From NCBI GenBank assembly GCA_013152815.1, contig JAADFO010000048.1:1-52741 (forward strand): DNA of 52,741 nt, written 5' to 3'. The stretch comes from Nanobdellati archaeon (lineage in GTDB: Archaea; Nanobdellota; Nanobdellia; Woesearchaeales; JAADFO01). Positions 1-7,928 of this stretch are shown piece by piece; the first letter of the stretch is position 1, and each line of letters starts with the position of its first letter. A program made the translations under genes and the position numbers. The notes below the pieces were generated by a model, which was not told where the DNA came from, ran no database searches, and saw only the letters and a list, made by a program, of their open reading frames with translations.

Positions 1-1
1 A

Positions 2-2140
2 GGCATCAACGACGGATTCCACCAATGGAACGTCACCTGCCAGGACAACGCCAGCAACAGCCACACCAGCACCACCAGGAACTTCACCGTCAACGCTCCA
101 CCGACCATCGTCCTGGACCAACCTCCGACAAACTATTGGAACAATACCGGGAACATCACCTTCCTGTACACTCCGACGGACACCGGCGGACTGGCCAACT
201 GCTCATTATATGTCGACGACCAGCTCAACCAGACCAACACCACGGCCCTCATCAGCGGATCCCAGCAGAACTTCTCCCTCAGCGGACTCGCCCCGGGCAT
301 CTACAACTGGACGGTCCAATGCATCGACCTCGGCGGCCTTTCATCGGCCGCAGCTCCCCGGATCTTCAGGGTGGACAGGACAGGGCCGAACATCACCCTC
401 CTGACGCCGGAAGCCAACGCCTCGATGGACTCCTCCAGCATCACCTTCAATTTCACCGCGAGCGATGATATGGGGACGCCTCTCCTATGCAACATCACCC
501 TGAACGGCAGCGTCACCAATCCCAGCACCCTTGTGGTACAGAACGGAACCAACGCCTCCTCGACGACGACAGGATTGACCGACGGGCTCTTCTTCTGGAA
601 TGTCACCTGTCTCGACAATGCGTCCAACAGCGGTACGAGCCCCACCAGGAACTTCACCCTCAATGAACCGCCGCGTGTGGCCCTCCTGTCTCCTGGTGAC
701 GGCACGGAGAGCAAGGAACAGAACCAGACCTTCGTCTATGTCCCCCGGGACAACTCAGGTTCGATAGCGGACTGCAGCCTCATCCTCAACGATGTGGTGA
801 ACAGGACGAACACCTCCATCTCCGCTTCCCAGAGCAATAACTTCACGGTCTATGGTCTTCCGGACAACGTCTATAACTGGACCGTGAACTGCACCGACGG
901 ATCAGGCAACAGGGGAACCAACGTCTCCGGGCGCCTGCTGTACATCGACAACGAAGGGCCTGCCATCGATCTCCATCACCCCAGCCCATCCCAGGCGATG
1001 AACAGCAACACGGTCCTTTTCAATTGGACAGCCAGCGACAATGTCCTCAGCGCCATGACCTGCAACCTCACCATCGACGACCAGGTCAACGTCTCCGGCA
1101 TCGCCGGGTCCTCGGGGATCGTCATCAGCCAGACCGTGGCGAACTTCAGCCAGGGAACCCACAACTGGAGCGTGGCCTGCTGGGACAGCCTCAACAACAG
1201 CAACACCTCACTGACCAGGTCATTCGTCATCAACATCCCTGATCTCTTCGTCAATGCATCGTTCATCACCTTCAACACCACCTCACCGACAGAAGGACAG
1301 AGCATCCTGATCAATGCCACGATCATGAACATCGGCGGCACCGCCGCTGATTTCTTCGCTGTGCGGTTCTATGACGGCCGGCCGTCCTCAGGAGGAAGCC
1401 TCATCGGAGCAGAGATCAACGTCACCAACCTTGGAGCGGACGAGAACATAACGGTCAACGTCACCTGGACCGCGAAGCTGGACCTCCACACCATCTGGGT
1501 GTTCGCCGACTATCACAACAACGTGACAGAGACATCTGAAGACAACAACAACGCCTCCCGCAACATCACCATCTCTGCCTGGCACTTCATCGTCGGCAAC
1601 AATAGCGGTGATCTGGAGATCCACGACACCGACGCCAACGTCGCCTTCGCCTGGACGATCAGCAACGCCACCGGCACGAACATCTATGCGGTGGACAGCG
1701 ACGGGTCGGTCTCCTGGAGCGCTCTCAGGGCATTGGGCCAGAACAGCAGCAACGCCACCCGGATGGACGACTTCACCCAGCTCGATGACGCCCTCAACAT
1801 GGAGAACTTCACCCAGAACGTGAACACGACCTTCACCGCCCAGGGAAGCCCGCGGAAGACCGGCAGCTTCATCATCTTCGGAAAGAACCAGACCCAGGTA
1901 CCGCTCGCAAACTCCACCAACACCAGCTCCTTCATGACCGGCATCCTCTGGGACACCAGTGACGGAGGGGACGGCAACTTCGACGGCACGGAGGATGTGG
2001 TCTTCATCACCGAGAACAAAGGGGTGAAGACCGGCGCCTATGGAAACTATGAGTTCGAGATACGGGTCCCTGCCCTGCTGCGGCAATACATCGCCCCGAA
2101 CAACGAGAACAGCATCACCCTCTATCTCGAACTGAAGTGA
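2..2140 (+). CDS. Secreted Ig-like/CARDB surface protein, C-terminal part (5' end outside window)
   Basis: The frame is open from the first bases, so the start lies upstream of the window. The visible 712 residues hold alternating Ig-like domains of two types. One carries an NCSL...NWxVxC Cys pair; the other carries a LLCNITL...WNVTC pair. Many N-x-S/T sequons suggest N-glycosylation outside the cell. A CARDB-like domain starting with PDLFVNAS lies at about 1240-1570. It is followed by a C-terminal domain of about 185 residues (1585-2137) with FMTGILWD, EDVVF and EIRVP motifs, ending in LELK. The same CARDB plus terminal domain closes the protein at 23678-25639, so it is a family trait and not random sequence. 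No C-terminal membrane anchor is visible. It could be the end of a giant paralogue of the ORF at the right edge. Surface location is inferred from composition and domains. Confidence 0.85.
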   Translation, partial: GINDGFHQWNVTCQDNASNSHTSTTRNFTVNAPPTIVLDQPPTNYWNNTGNITFLYTPTDTGGLANCSLYVDDQLNQTNTTALISGSQQNFSLSGLAPGIYNWTVQCIDLGGLSSAAAPRIFRVDRTGPNITLLTPEANASMDSSSITFNFTASDDMGTPLLCNITLNGSVTNPSTLVVQNGTNASSTTTGLTDGLFFWNVTCLDNASNSGTSPTRNFTLNEPPRVALLSPGDGTESKEQNQTFVYVPRDNSGSIADCSLILNDVVNRTNTSISASQSNNFTVYGLPDNVYNWTVNCTDGSGNRGTNVSGRLLYIDNEGPAIDLHHPSPSQAMNSNTVLFNWTASDNVLSAMTCNLTIDDQVNVSGIAGSSGIVISQTVANFSQGTHNWSVACWDSLNNSNTSLTRSFVINIPDLFVNASFITFNTTSPTEGQSILINATIMNIGGTAADFFAVRFYDGRPSSGGSLIGAEINVTNLGADENITVNVTWTAKLDLHTIWVFADYHNNVTETSEDNNNASRNITISAWHFIVGNNSGDLEIHDTDANVAFAWTISNATGTNIYAVDSDGSVSWSALRALGQNSSNATRMDDFTQLDDALNMENFTQNVNTTFTAQGSPRKTGSFIIFGKNQTQVPLANSTNTSSFMTGILWDTSDGGDGNFDGTEDVVFITENKGVKTGAYGNYEFEIRVPALLRQYIAPNNENSITLYLELK

Positions 2141-2315
2141 TGGGATGATGAAGGAAGAGCATAATAACGTGATGAAGCGATCCGCCGATCCTGCTCAGGA
2201 AAGAAAGAGTGAGACTGAAAGAGAGAAAGAAGAAGAGAAAGAGAGGAAGACAGGACAGGGGGAAAACAGGACAACATTCCGACTTTTTTATCCTGCCACA
2301 GTGAGAAAAACAAAA

Positions 2316-2327
2316 CCTATTTATACC
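2316..2327 (+). promoter_or_regulatory. TATA-box-like element for 2348 gene
   Basis: CCTATTTATACC is centred about 27 nt before the ATG at 2348. At normal archaeal spacing transcription would begin at or next to the start codon. No Shine-Dalgarno sequence precedes that ATG, so a leaderless transcript is likely. Confidence 0.55.
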
Positions 2328-2347
2328 CTTGCCTGTTTCACAGCATC

Positions 2348-2653
2348 ATGGGAACCATCCTCAGTTCTAAGACGAAAGAGGACGGAAGCGTCATCTTCGA
2401 AGTCGTCGTAGATTATGAAGAAGCGCTCCAGCTGCAGGGCCGTCTGAACAACGTCCATCTCTTCTCAGAGGATATCGCCTCCATCGAGACCAAGATAGCG
2501 CCCAGGGGCAAGAATGAAGCGACGACCTATTTTCTGATGCCGCGGGAATTACGGAAGAACCTCACACTGACCAAGAAAGCCCATTGCCAGAAGATCGAGA
2601 CCAAGACCAAGATAATCTTTCTCTATGTGATAGACAAATTAGGCCTTCGATAG
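2348..2653 (+). CDS. Conserved-type small soluble protein, function unknown
   Basis: This 101-residue protein has no signal peptide or membrane segment. It has an acidic N-terminal half (VDYEEALQLQGRLNNVHLFS) and a basic C-terminal half with three short Lys-rich strands and IIFLYVIDK near the end. I do not recognise a named family. The ATG was chosen because a TATA-like box sits at leaderless distance. Four bases separate its stop from the ATG of the KaiC-like ATPase, so the two are probably cotranscribed and may act together. Codon use matches the neighbours. A DNA- or RNA-binding role is possible from size and charge but not shown. Confidence 0.75.
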   Translation: MGTILSSKTKEDGSVIFEVVVDYEEALQLQGRLNNVHLFSEDIASIETKIAPRGKNEATTYFLMPRELRKNLTLTKKAHCQKIETKTKIIFLYVIDKLGLR

Positions 2654-2657
2654 GAAG

Positions 2658-3449
2658 ATGACGACCAGAAAGAGCAACAGGACGAAGAGGACCAGAAGGG
2701 CCGACAGAGGGAACAGCATGACAGCAACAGGCAGGAAGACCAGGACAAGGGACCACAGGACACCCATGGGCATCAGGGGCTTTGATGCGCTCGTCGACGG
2801 AGGCGTCCCTCAGGGAAAATGCATCCTCCTCAGCGGCACACCCGGCACCGGGAAGACCATCTTCTCCCTGGAGTACATCTATCAGGGAGCGGTACGGTTC
2901 AAAGAGAAAGGGCTTTTCGTCTCCTTTGAAGAACAGGCAGAGAATCTCAGGGCTCAGGCAGCAAAATTCGGATGGGACTATCCGTTGCTCGAAAAGCAGG
3001 GCATCGTCACCTTCCTCAACATCCCGGTGAGTGAGATCAAACAGAACACCGTCGATGAGATCGTCAACTTCATCAGGAAGAACAGGATCAGAAGACTGGT
3101 CATCGATTCGCTCTCGGCCCTCGCCATCAACTCACCAACGGCGCATGTGAAGGTCACCGATATCACCGCCTATAGCATCCAGCGTTTCATCTATTCTTTC
3201 GTCAACAGGCTCAAAAGCCTCCGGGAGGTAACATCCCTCCTCATCTCCCAGACGCAGGAAGGCCAGCTGTCCCGCGACTCGGTCTCTGAATTCGTCTGTG
3301 ACGGCATCATCACCATCAACTATGAGGCGCTTGGAGGAGAGTACTCACGCAGCCTGATCGTCCGCAAGATGCGAGAGGTCAACAACGATGAGGATGTGCA
3401 TCCGCTCGAGATATCCAAGAAAGGGATCATCATCCATTCGCTTTCCTGA
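2658..3449 (+). CDS. KaiC-like RecA-fold ATPase
   Basis: A single KaiC/RadA-like domain of 263 residues. The Walker A motif GTPGTGKT is at residues 60-67, the paired acids of the SFEEQ motif (E91, E92) are in the catalytic-glutamate position of KaiC proteins, and the Walker B strand LVIDSLSAL has D150. An MGIRGFDALVDGG motif starts the domain, as in the family. The first 36 residues are Lys/Arg-rich and look like a disordered extension. ATG codons at 2718 and 2766 are alternative starts; 2658 was kept because it lies four bases after the preceding stop. Archaeal KaiC-like proteins are usually signalling or motility ATPases rather than clock proteins. The neighbouring small protein and V4R-like protein are candidate partners. 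Confidence 0.9.
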   Translation: MTTRKSNRTKRTRRADRGNSMTATGRKTRTRDHRTPMGIRGFDALVDGGVPQGKCILLSGTPGTGKTIFSLEYIYQGAVRFKEKGLFVSFEEQAENLRAQAAKFGWDYPLLEKQGIVTFLNIPVSEIKQNTVDEIVNFIRKNRIRRLVIDSLSALAINSPTAHVKVTDITAYSIQRFIYSFVNRLKSLREVTSLLISQTQEGQLSRDSVSEFVCDGIITINYEALGGEYSRSLIVRKMREVNNDEDVHPLEISKKGIIIHSLS

Positions 3450-3474
3450 ACACGGCAAGCGGCGGAGGAATAAA

Positions 3475-3506
3475 GAACGGGCATTCGGTCTTTCTTTCCC
3501 CCGTTC
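3475..3506 (+). promoter_or_regulatory. Inverted repeat abutting the V4R-like start
   Basis: Perfect 7-bp arms GAACGGG (3475-3481) and CCCGTTC (3500-3506) flank an 18-nt loop, and the second arm ends one base before the ATG at 3507. It could be a terminator-like hairpin for the KaiC-like gene or a structure affecting the next gene's start. Confidence 0.35.
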
Positions 3507-4265
3507 ATGCACACCATCCTCTCCCCATCACCTTTGGGTACGTCGGGGAAACCCCGTCTAACGTTTCCAGATATCAACAAAGCAACAGAAGAAGCGATAC
3601 CGATGATAGCACGATGGACCAACAGCTTCGTCAGACTGATGGGAGGCCATGGCATCTTCCGCTTCGACAGGAACGGTGTGCTCCGGGTGGCAGGGGTGGA
3701 GGCCCTCATGCTGCCCATGACAAGCTTTGCCATGCAGCAGTTCCTGCTCAACAAGTATCTCGACAGGCACATCGTCCAGGACATCTTCTATCATACGGGC
3801 AAGATCCAAGGAAAGGTCGCCGTCCGCATCCTCAGGGACAAGTTCGGCATCAAGGACCCGAAAAGGATATTCTCCATGATCATGGAGCAGTACAAGATGG
3901 TGGGCATGGGACGGAACGAGATCCTGAAGTTGGACCGGAAGAACCATATCGTGCTCCTCAAGAAGGTCGTCGCACCCTATGAAGAGAAATATCTCAAGCT
4001 CTTCGGCACGCAGAAGGAACCTGTCAGCCAGGGACACCGGGGAGCCACGGCGGGCATCTTCGAGGAGATCTTCGGGGAAGAGATGGTCACCATCGAGAAG
4101 CAATGCAAGGTCCAGGGCAAGCAGTTCTGCCTCGAAGAGACATTTCCTACGCGCCTGATCAAGAAGAAGGACCTGAGTCCCATGGAGAAGCGACAGCTTC
4201 CTTCGCCCGTATCACGATACCCTGAGCTCAGACAGCTCGAACAGACCATGCATTACCTGAGATGA
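3507..4265 (+). CDS. V4R-like ligand-sensing domain protein
   Basis: A 252-residue soluble protein. The central part has a V4R-type IFYHTGKIQGKVAVRIL helix, matching the 'YraG...G' motif of that family. The C-terminal half ends in EEMVTIEKQCKVQGKQFC, which resembles the V4R signature of Glu, then Cys-x-x-x-Gly, then Cys. V4R domains bind small hydrophobic molecules or act as sensor modules. The first 32 residues are low in conserved character, so the ATG at 3603 (MIARWTNSF) is a credible alternative start. The gene lies 57 nt downstream of the KaiC-like ATPase on the same strand, and a sensor-ATPase pairing is an inference. It converges on the methyltransferase fusion gene. The family call is moderately sure; the ligand is unknown. 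Confidence 0.7.
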   Translation: MHTILSPSPLGTSGKPRLTFPDINKATEEAIPMIARWTNSFVRLMGGHGIFRFDRNGVLRVAGVEALMLPMTSFAMQQFLLNKYLDRHIVQDIFYHTGKIQGKVAVRILRDKFGIKDPKRIFSMIMEQYKMVGMGRNEILKLDRKNHIVLLKKVVAPYEEKYLKLFGTQKEPVSQGHRGATAGIFEEIFGEEMVTIEKQCKVQGKQFCLEETFPTRLIKKKDLSPMEKRQLPSPVSRYPELRQLEQTMHYLR

Positions 4266-4361
4266 TCCTGTTCTCTGAGATGGTCCCGGAAGGTCAGAAA
4301 GAGAAACCATCGAAGAAGGCCGGAGAGGAAGAATCGAAGAGGGAAGAACAGGTTCTCTTCT

Positions 4362-5768
4362 TCAGAGTGCCCGTCTCAGGAAGCGCGGAGGATTCTCCAG
4401 GTCGACGATCTCCAGATAGGCCTGCCGTTCTATGCCGTTGACCGAGACGGTCAGAGGAGTGTCCATGGGGACCCCGATCTTCTTGTAGAGGTCATACTCA
4501 TCGGCCTCAAGGATCTGGACCCAATGGGTGGCACCCTTCGCCCGCGAGAAGCGGAAGGCCTCGAAAAGGAGCTTGAGACCCACCCCTGCCCGGACATAGG
4601 GCATCCGGATCCATCTCCCTGGCTCGATGATCCTTGCGCCCTGCTGGCGATAGTGGTCAAGCGGATAGAATGCGTCGGCGGGCAGCTTGTCCCGGGGACT
4701 GTCCTCCACAAGACGCATCGTCCCCAGGAGCTTTCCATGATGGCTTGCGATGAGATGATAGGCGTGCTCGTCAAACGCATCGGCATCGGTGAGCGGATGC
4801 CTGTAGAAAGGAGGTGTGTGTCCCTTCCGTTCGTTGAGATAATGGTAGCGGAAACGATAGAGCGAAGGAAGCTCTTCGGGCAGCGCTTGCCGTATGACAA
4901 GGTCATCCATGGGAAGGCCGGCGTAGACGATGCCTTTCTTCACCGCCAGAAGGAAGGCCTGCTTCATATACACTTCCTTCCCGGGCAGGGTGTCTGCTGC
5001 CAGGACATCGCTGAATCCCACATACTCCAGGAGGATCCTCTTCATCCGCTCGGTGGAAAAATGGTTCTTGATGTTCGCATCCAGAAGCTGGTTGACCATG
5101 CTGACGATCTGCAGGTCCTGTTGCCTGTCCTGAAGACGGCCGGTCTGCAGCAGCTCGGCCAGAAGCCCGCTCGTCAGTATCCGCACGTCCTGGTCGGGTT
5201 TGGGCCCGGAGACGACGAGGATCCCGTCTTTCTTCAGAGCACGGTAAGCCTGGTCCAGGGCATGATAGGGATCGTCGAGAGCGTAGAGCACGTTGAGCAT
5301 GGCCGCTCCGTCATAGCGGTTGGGGGGCAAGGTGAAACAGGAAGCGTCCGCAAGATGCAGATCGACGAGATGCTCAAGCCCCTCCTGCTGCACCTTGAGC
5401 TCTGCCTTTTTGAGCATCTCCTCGTTGGAATCATAGCCGTCGACGTGGATGCCCTTCTTCGCGAGGAGGATGGTCTGGTTGCCGGTCCCGCATCCGATGT
5501 CGGCGACGGCGGAACAGCCTTGGAGGATGTCTGCCACCTCCTGCTGCAGACGCCGATACTGGGAGTTGGTCCCCACGACGGCATCATAGCTCTCGGCATA
5601 TCTCGTGAAGAGCGCGGAGAAGGTCACCTGGTCCGCAGGAAGATCGAGCAGTGCACCGAGTCTTGCAAGATCATCCTGACCGAGACGGTTCCGAAGAGAA
5701 TCATCAGGAACAGGAGGGGACTGTCCTTCCGAAGCAGAGGATATCGGGTCAGGTATACGAGAATCCAT
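4362..5768 (-). CDS. SAM methyltransferase fused to acyl-homoserine-lactone-synthase/FeeM-like acyltransferase
   Basis: A two-domain protein of 468 residues. Residues about 45-275 form a class I SAM methyltransferase with motif I VADIGCGTGNQ (88-98), the acidic residue ending strand 2 in GYDSN (D113) and MLNVLYALDD as motif IV. Residues about 285-465 resemble the GNAT-fold autoinducer synthases and N-acyl amino acid synthases (LuxI/FeeM type). They show RFRYHYLNERKG, FDEHAYHLIA, GKLLGTMRLVED and then IIEPGRWIRMP followed by a helix. LuxI-type enzymes acylate an amino compound from acyl-ACP or acyl-CoA using SAM; FeeM-type enzymes make N-acyl amino acids. The radical SAM gene ends three bases upstream on the same strand, so they form an operon. 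The product may be a methylated acyl signal or lipid. The substrate is unknown and the AHL-synthase label is remote similarity. Confidence 0.85.
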   Translation of the reverse strand: MDSRIPDPISSASEGQSPPVPDDSLRNRLGQDDLARLGALLDLPADQVTFSALFTRYAESYDAVVGTNSQYRRLQQEVADILQGCSAVADIGCGTGNQTILLAKKGIHVDGYDSNEEMLKKAELKVQQEGLEHLVDLHLADASCFTLPPNRYDGAAMLNVLYALDDPYHALDQAYRALKKDGILVVSGPKPDQDVRILTSGLLAELLQTGRLQDRQQDLQIVSMVNQLLDANIKNHFSTERMKRILLEYVGFSDVLAADTLPGKEVYMKQAFLLAVKKGIVYAGLPMDDLVIRQALPEELPSLYRFRYHYLNERKGHTPPFYRHPLTDADAFDEHAYHLIASHHGKLLGTMRLVEDSPRDKLPADAFYPLDHYRQQGARIIEPGRWIRMPYVRAGVGLKLLFEAFRFSRAKGATHWVQILEADEYDLYKKIGVPMDTPLTVSVNGIERQAYLEIVDLENPPRFLRRAL

Positions 5769-5771
5769 GGA

Positions 5772-7403
5772 TCATGCACCTCGCCGGACAGGGAAAGAGG
5801 ATTCTTGATGATGACTTTCCGGGTAGTGGAACCAATAGGCTCCCTTGCGGTGTTCCTGGAGCTGCCCCTCAAGACGACGTGAGCCCACCAGCTGATTGGT
5901 CATCATGCCCGTGCTGTCCAGCTGGGGGATCATGACACGGGAGACGTCGATCCTTGCATGCAACTCCTCGAAGATCGAAGGCAGGGAGAAGGAAGGATCC
6001 ATATAATAGACCGGACCGAGCAAGGCATCTCGGACAGCTGGCCTGGATGCACGATGCCCATTGGACGGTCTTCCTGCCTCCTGCTGCCCATCAAGCCCGG
6101 CAGGATCAGCATAAACCGCATCATCAGCATGATAGAAACCAGGCGTCGGTTCTCCAGAGAGGACCTTCTCCAGATAGGCCCGCCCTAGTGCGGTCCCGGG
6201 CAGGACGGCGACGCCCAAAGAGACACCGACCACATGAGGATCGAGAGCCTGTATATCATCAAGGGAACGGAACATCTTCTCAGGGCTGTCTCCGGGAAAA
6301 CCGAAGAGAAGCTCATGGGCGACAGGGATTCCGTTGTCCTGTGCAAGCCGCGTCGCCTTCGCAATCTCCTCAAGGCCATACCATTTGCCCATCTTCCGGA
6401 GCATATTCCGGTCAGTATGGTCGACACCGAAATTGATCCCCGCCCCATTGGCCCGGGAGAGGAGACGCGCATATTCTTCGTCGAAGGGTGACGGCTGCGC
6501 ATAGAGCCAGAAACGCAACTGATTCGTCCCATACCCTCGCGAAGCTATGGCCCTCAGGACATCTTTGGAATGGGCGAAGGGAATGTTGAACTCACTGTCG
6601 GCCGAATGGATATCATGGACTCTCTGACCGATGAGCTGATCGAATTCAGAGAGCGTGTCCTCCAGGGAGACAAGGGCGTATCCATCCATCTTGGCCTCAG
6701 GTTCAATGCAGTAGGTTCTGCAGGGCATGGTACAGCCATGGGACGTCCGGATGGCACCGAGCCCGCCATGCTCATAGTACCATGCATTGTCCACCAGGGA
6801 ACGGTCGACCTTTGAAAGTATCCTTGTTGCACGTCCATCGATGAAGAGAGGGACCTCATCTGCCGACACCGATGCTCCATCATCGCCTGCAATGCCCATA
6901 GCAACAGGCTTTCCTGCCGATGAAGCCCTCACTGCGAATTGGCTTGCGAGGGACGCTCCCCTGGAAAGCCCGTCGGCAAGCTCCACGAGGACCTGGTCAC
7001 CCTGGCCCTGGACACCATAGCGAAGACCAAGATAGTGCAGCAGGGCTTCCGGCTGTGAGGAGAACCCTACTCCGCCCAGGATGATGCGCTCAGGGTCGAT
7101 GTGACCCTTGATCCGATCCACAAGACGATGATGTTCAGGCAGGAAAGAACCCTTCTCTGGCAGGTCGAAGAAGGAAGGGAAATAGAGATCATGGGTATTC
7201 CGAAGGGTGAGGGCGACCAGCTCAGGGCGTGACCTCTGAAAATAGCTGTCGATGGAAGCAGAAGGATCATCGGTCAAGGTGAGGTCGAGGATCTCGACAT
7301 CGTGGCCTTCCTGCCGTAGGGCCGAACCGAGAACGTCAAGCGCATAGGGCGCGATAGGGGGGACAAGTATCCTGTTGAGATTGACCAGGACCACATCGGT
7401 CAT
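5772..7403 (-). CDS. B12-binding-domain radical SAM enzyme
   Basis: A 543-residue protein with an N-terminal cobalamin-binding-like Rossmann domain (about 1-145). It starts VVLVNLNR...PPIAPYALDVLGSALRQEGHDVEILDL and later has IILGGVGFSSQPEALL, as in B12-dependent radical SAM enzymes. The radical SAM domain follows at about 215-430 with the cluster motif CTMPCRTYC (C224, C228, C232). This spacing is CX3CX3C, whereas CX3CX2C is usual. The motif GINFGVDHTDRNMLRKMGK and LLFGFPGDSPE further on are typical of the fold. Such enzymes catalyse methylations or rearrangements at unactivated carbons. The ATG at 7403 has AAGGTGAT at good spacing. The stop is three bases from the start of the methyltransferase-acyltransferase fusion, pointing to one pathway. 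The substrate cannot be read from sequence. Confidence 0.9.
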   Translation of the reverse strand: MTDVVLVNLNRILVPPIAPYALDVLGSALRQEGHDVEILDLTLTDDPSASIDSYFQRSRPELVALTLRNTHDLYFPSFFDLPEKGSFLPEHHRLVDRIKGHIDPERIILGGVGFSSQPEALLHYLGLRYGVQGQGDQVLVELADGLSRGASLASQFAVRASSAGKPVAMGIAGDDGASVSADEVPLFIDGRATRILSKVDRSLVDNAWYYEHGGLGAIRTSHGCTMPCRTYCIEPEAKMDGYALVSLEDTLSEFDQLIGQRVHDIHSADSEFNIPFAHSKDVLRAIASRGYGTNQLRFWLYAQPSPFDEEYARLLSRANGAGINFGVDHTDRNMLRKMGKWYGLEEIAKATRLAQDNGIPVAHELLFGFPGDSPEKMFRSLDDIQALDPHVVGVSLGVAVLPGTALGRAYLEKVLSGEPTPGFYHADDAVYADPAGLDGQQEAGRPSNGHRASRPAVRDALLGPVYYMDPSFSLPSIFEELHARIDVSRVMIPQLDSTGMMTNQLVGSRRLEGQLQEHRKGAYWFHYPESHHQESSFPVRRGA

Positions 7404-7408
7404 CCCGC

Positions 7409-7416
7409 ATCACCTT
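7409..7416 (-). promoter_or_regulatory. Ribosome binding site of radical SAM gene
   Basis: On the minus strand AAGGTGAT lies five bases before the ATG at 7403. It matches the complement of the archaeal 16S rRNA 3' end and supports this start. Confidence 0.6.
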
Positions 7417-7432
7417 GCCTCTTTTCTGAAGT

Positions 7433-7487
7433 GTCACCCATGCCAGGTCACCCATGCCGTCTTTCTTAATGCTCTTTTAATGCTCTT
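7433..7487 (-). repeat. Two pairs of direct repeats in radical SAM promoter region
   Basis: GTCACCCATGCC occurs at 7433-7444 and 7447-7458 (14-bp period). TTAATGCTCTT occurs at 7466-7476 and 7477-7487 (head to tail). Both pairs lie 30-85 bases before the radical SAM start, where regulator sites or the TATA box (minus strand CATTAAAAG) would be. Confidence 0.6.
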
Positions 7488-7490
7488 AGA

Positions 7491-7550
7491 AGTCCTGATT
7501 GTTTAATAAGCTTTTCAATATATTTATCCATTTTATCATGAATCAGGACT
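7491..7550. repeat. Spaced perfect inverted repeat
   Basis: AGTCCTGATT (7491-7500) and AATCAGGACT (7541-7550) are exact reverse complements separated by 40 very AT-rich bases. They may be paired operator half-sites for the divergent promoters. No flanking target duplication or ORF suggests a mobile element. Confidence 0.55.
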
Positions 7551-7767
7551 GTATTCTATGATACAGGAAAAAGAATTAGAGAATAAGAGATGTTTAATAG
7601 AGAGTTTATCCAATAATGATAGCCACATGGCCTGTCGAAGACCAGAAAAGAGCAGGAAGCAGCAGTGACAGAAGAAGAGGACACAGAGGAGGAGAACATG
7701 CGATCTGCAGCCAGTGATGAAAAGTTATACCAAAACAGGCATAATTTATCCTGATTTCTACAATAAC

Positions 7768-7777
7768 TCTTTATAGT
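7768..7777 (+). promoter_or_regulatory. TATA-box-like element for candidate RNA
   Basis: CTCTTTATAG lies 24-33 bases before position 7801, where the first paired segment of the candidate RNA starts. The spacing fits an archaeal promoter. Confidence 0.4.
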
Positions 7778-7800
7778 CAGAGCTCCTCTTATCCTACAAG

Positions 7801-7892
7801 ACCAAGGCCGATGAGACCAACGATATTCATCTCATCATTCATACACCGGGGGTCCCTGCTCTTGGAAAAGAGCAGGGACAACCTTTTGGCCT
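7801..7892 (+). ncRNA. Candidate structured small RNA
   Basis: Three nested helices can be drawn. A closing stem pairs AGGCC (7805-7809) with GGCCT (7888-7892). Hairpin one pairs GATGAGA (7810-7816) with TCTCATC (7830-7836). Hairpin two has 12-bp perfect arms, GTCCCTGCTCTT (7852-7863) and AAGAGCAGGGAC (7868-7879), capped by a GGAA loop, which is a GNRA tetraloop. A TATA-like box sits 24-33 bases upstream. I do not recognise a known RNA family, and it could instead be a leader element or a terminator-like hairpin. The perfect GNRA-capped stem is the strong part; the multi-stem fold is inference. Confidence 0.45.
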
Positions 7893-7918
7893 GCGATTCT
7901 ACCCCACCACCCACTGGT

Positions 7919-7928
7919 CTTTATAAGC
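7919..7928 (+). promoter_or_regulatory. TATA-box-like element for 8066 gene
   Basis: CTTTATAAGC would place transcription start near 7950, giving a leader of about 115 bases before the ATG at 8066. A small hairpin ATGCT/AGCAT (7965-7978) lies in that leader. Confidence 0.45.

Noticed and set aside
2145-2411. 88-codon frame overlapping the start of the 2348 gene
   Set aside because: Low-complexity Glu/Lys/Arg sequence, overlaps the promoter and coding start of a better gene in another frame.
4524-5882. 452-codon plus-strand frame opposite the methyltransferase fusion
   Set aside because: The minus-strand frame has clear methyltransferase and acyltransferase motifs; the plus frame has none and is a product of high-GC codon use.
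7491-7550. Spaced inverted repeat as a MITE or IS end
   Set aside because: Only 60 bp, no target-site duplication and no second copy in the window; a regulatory site is simpler.
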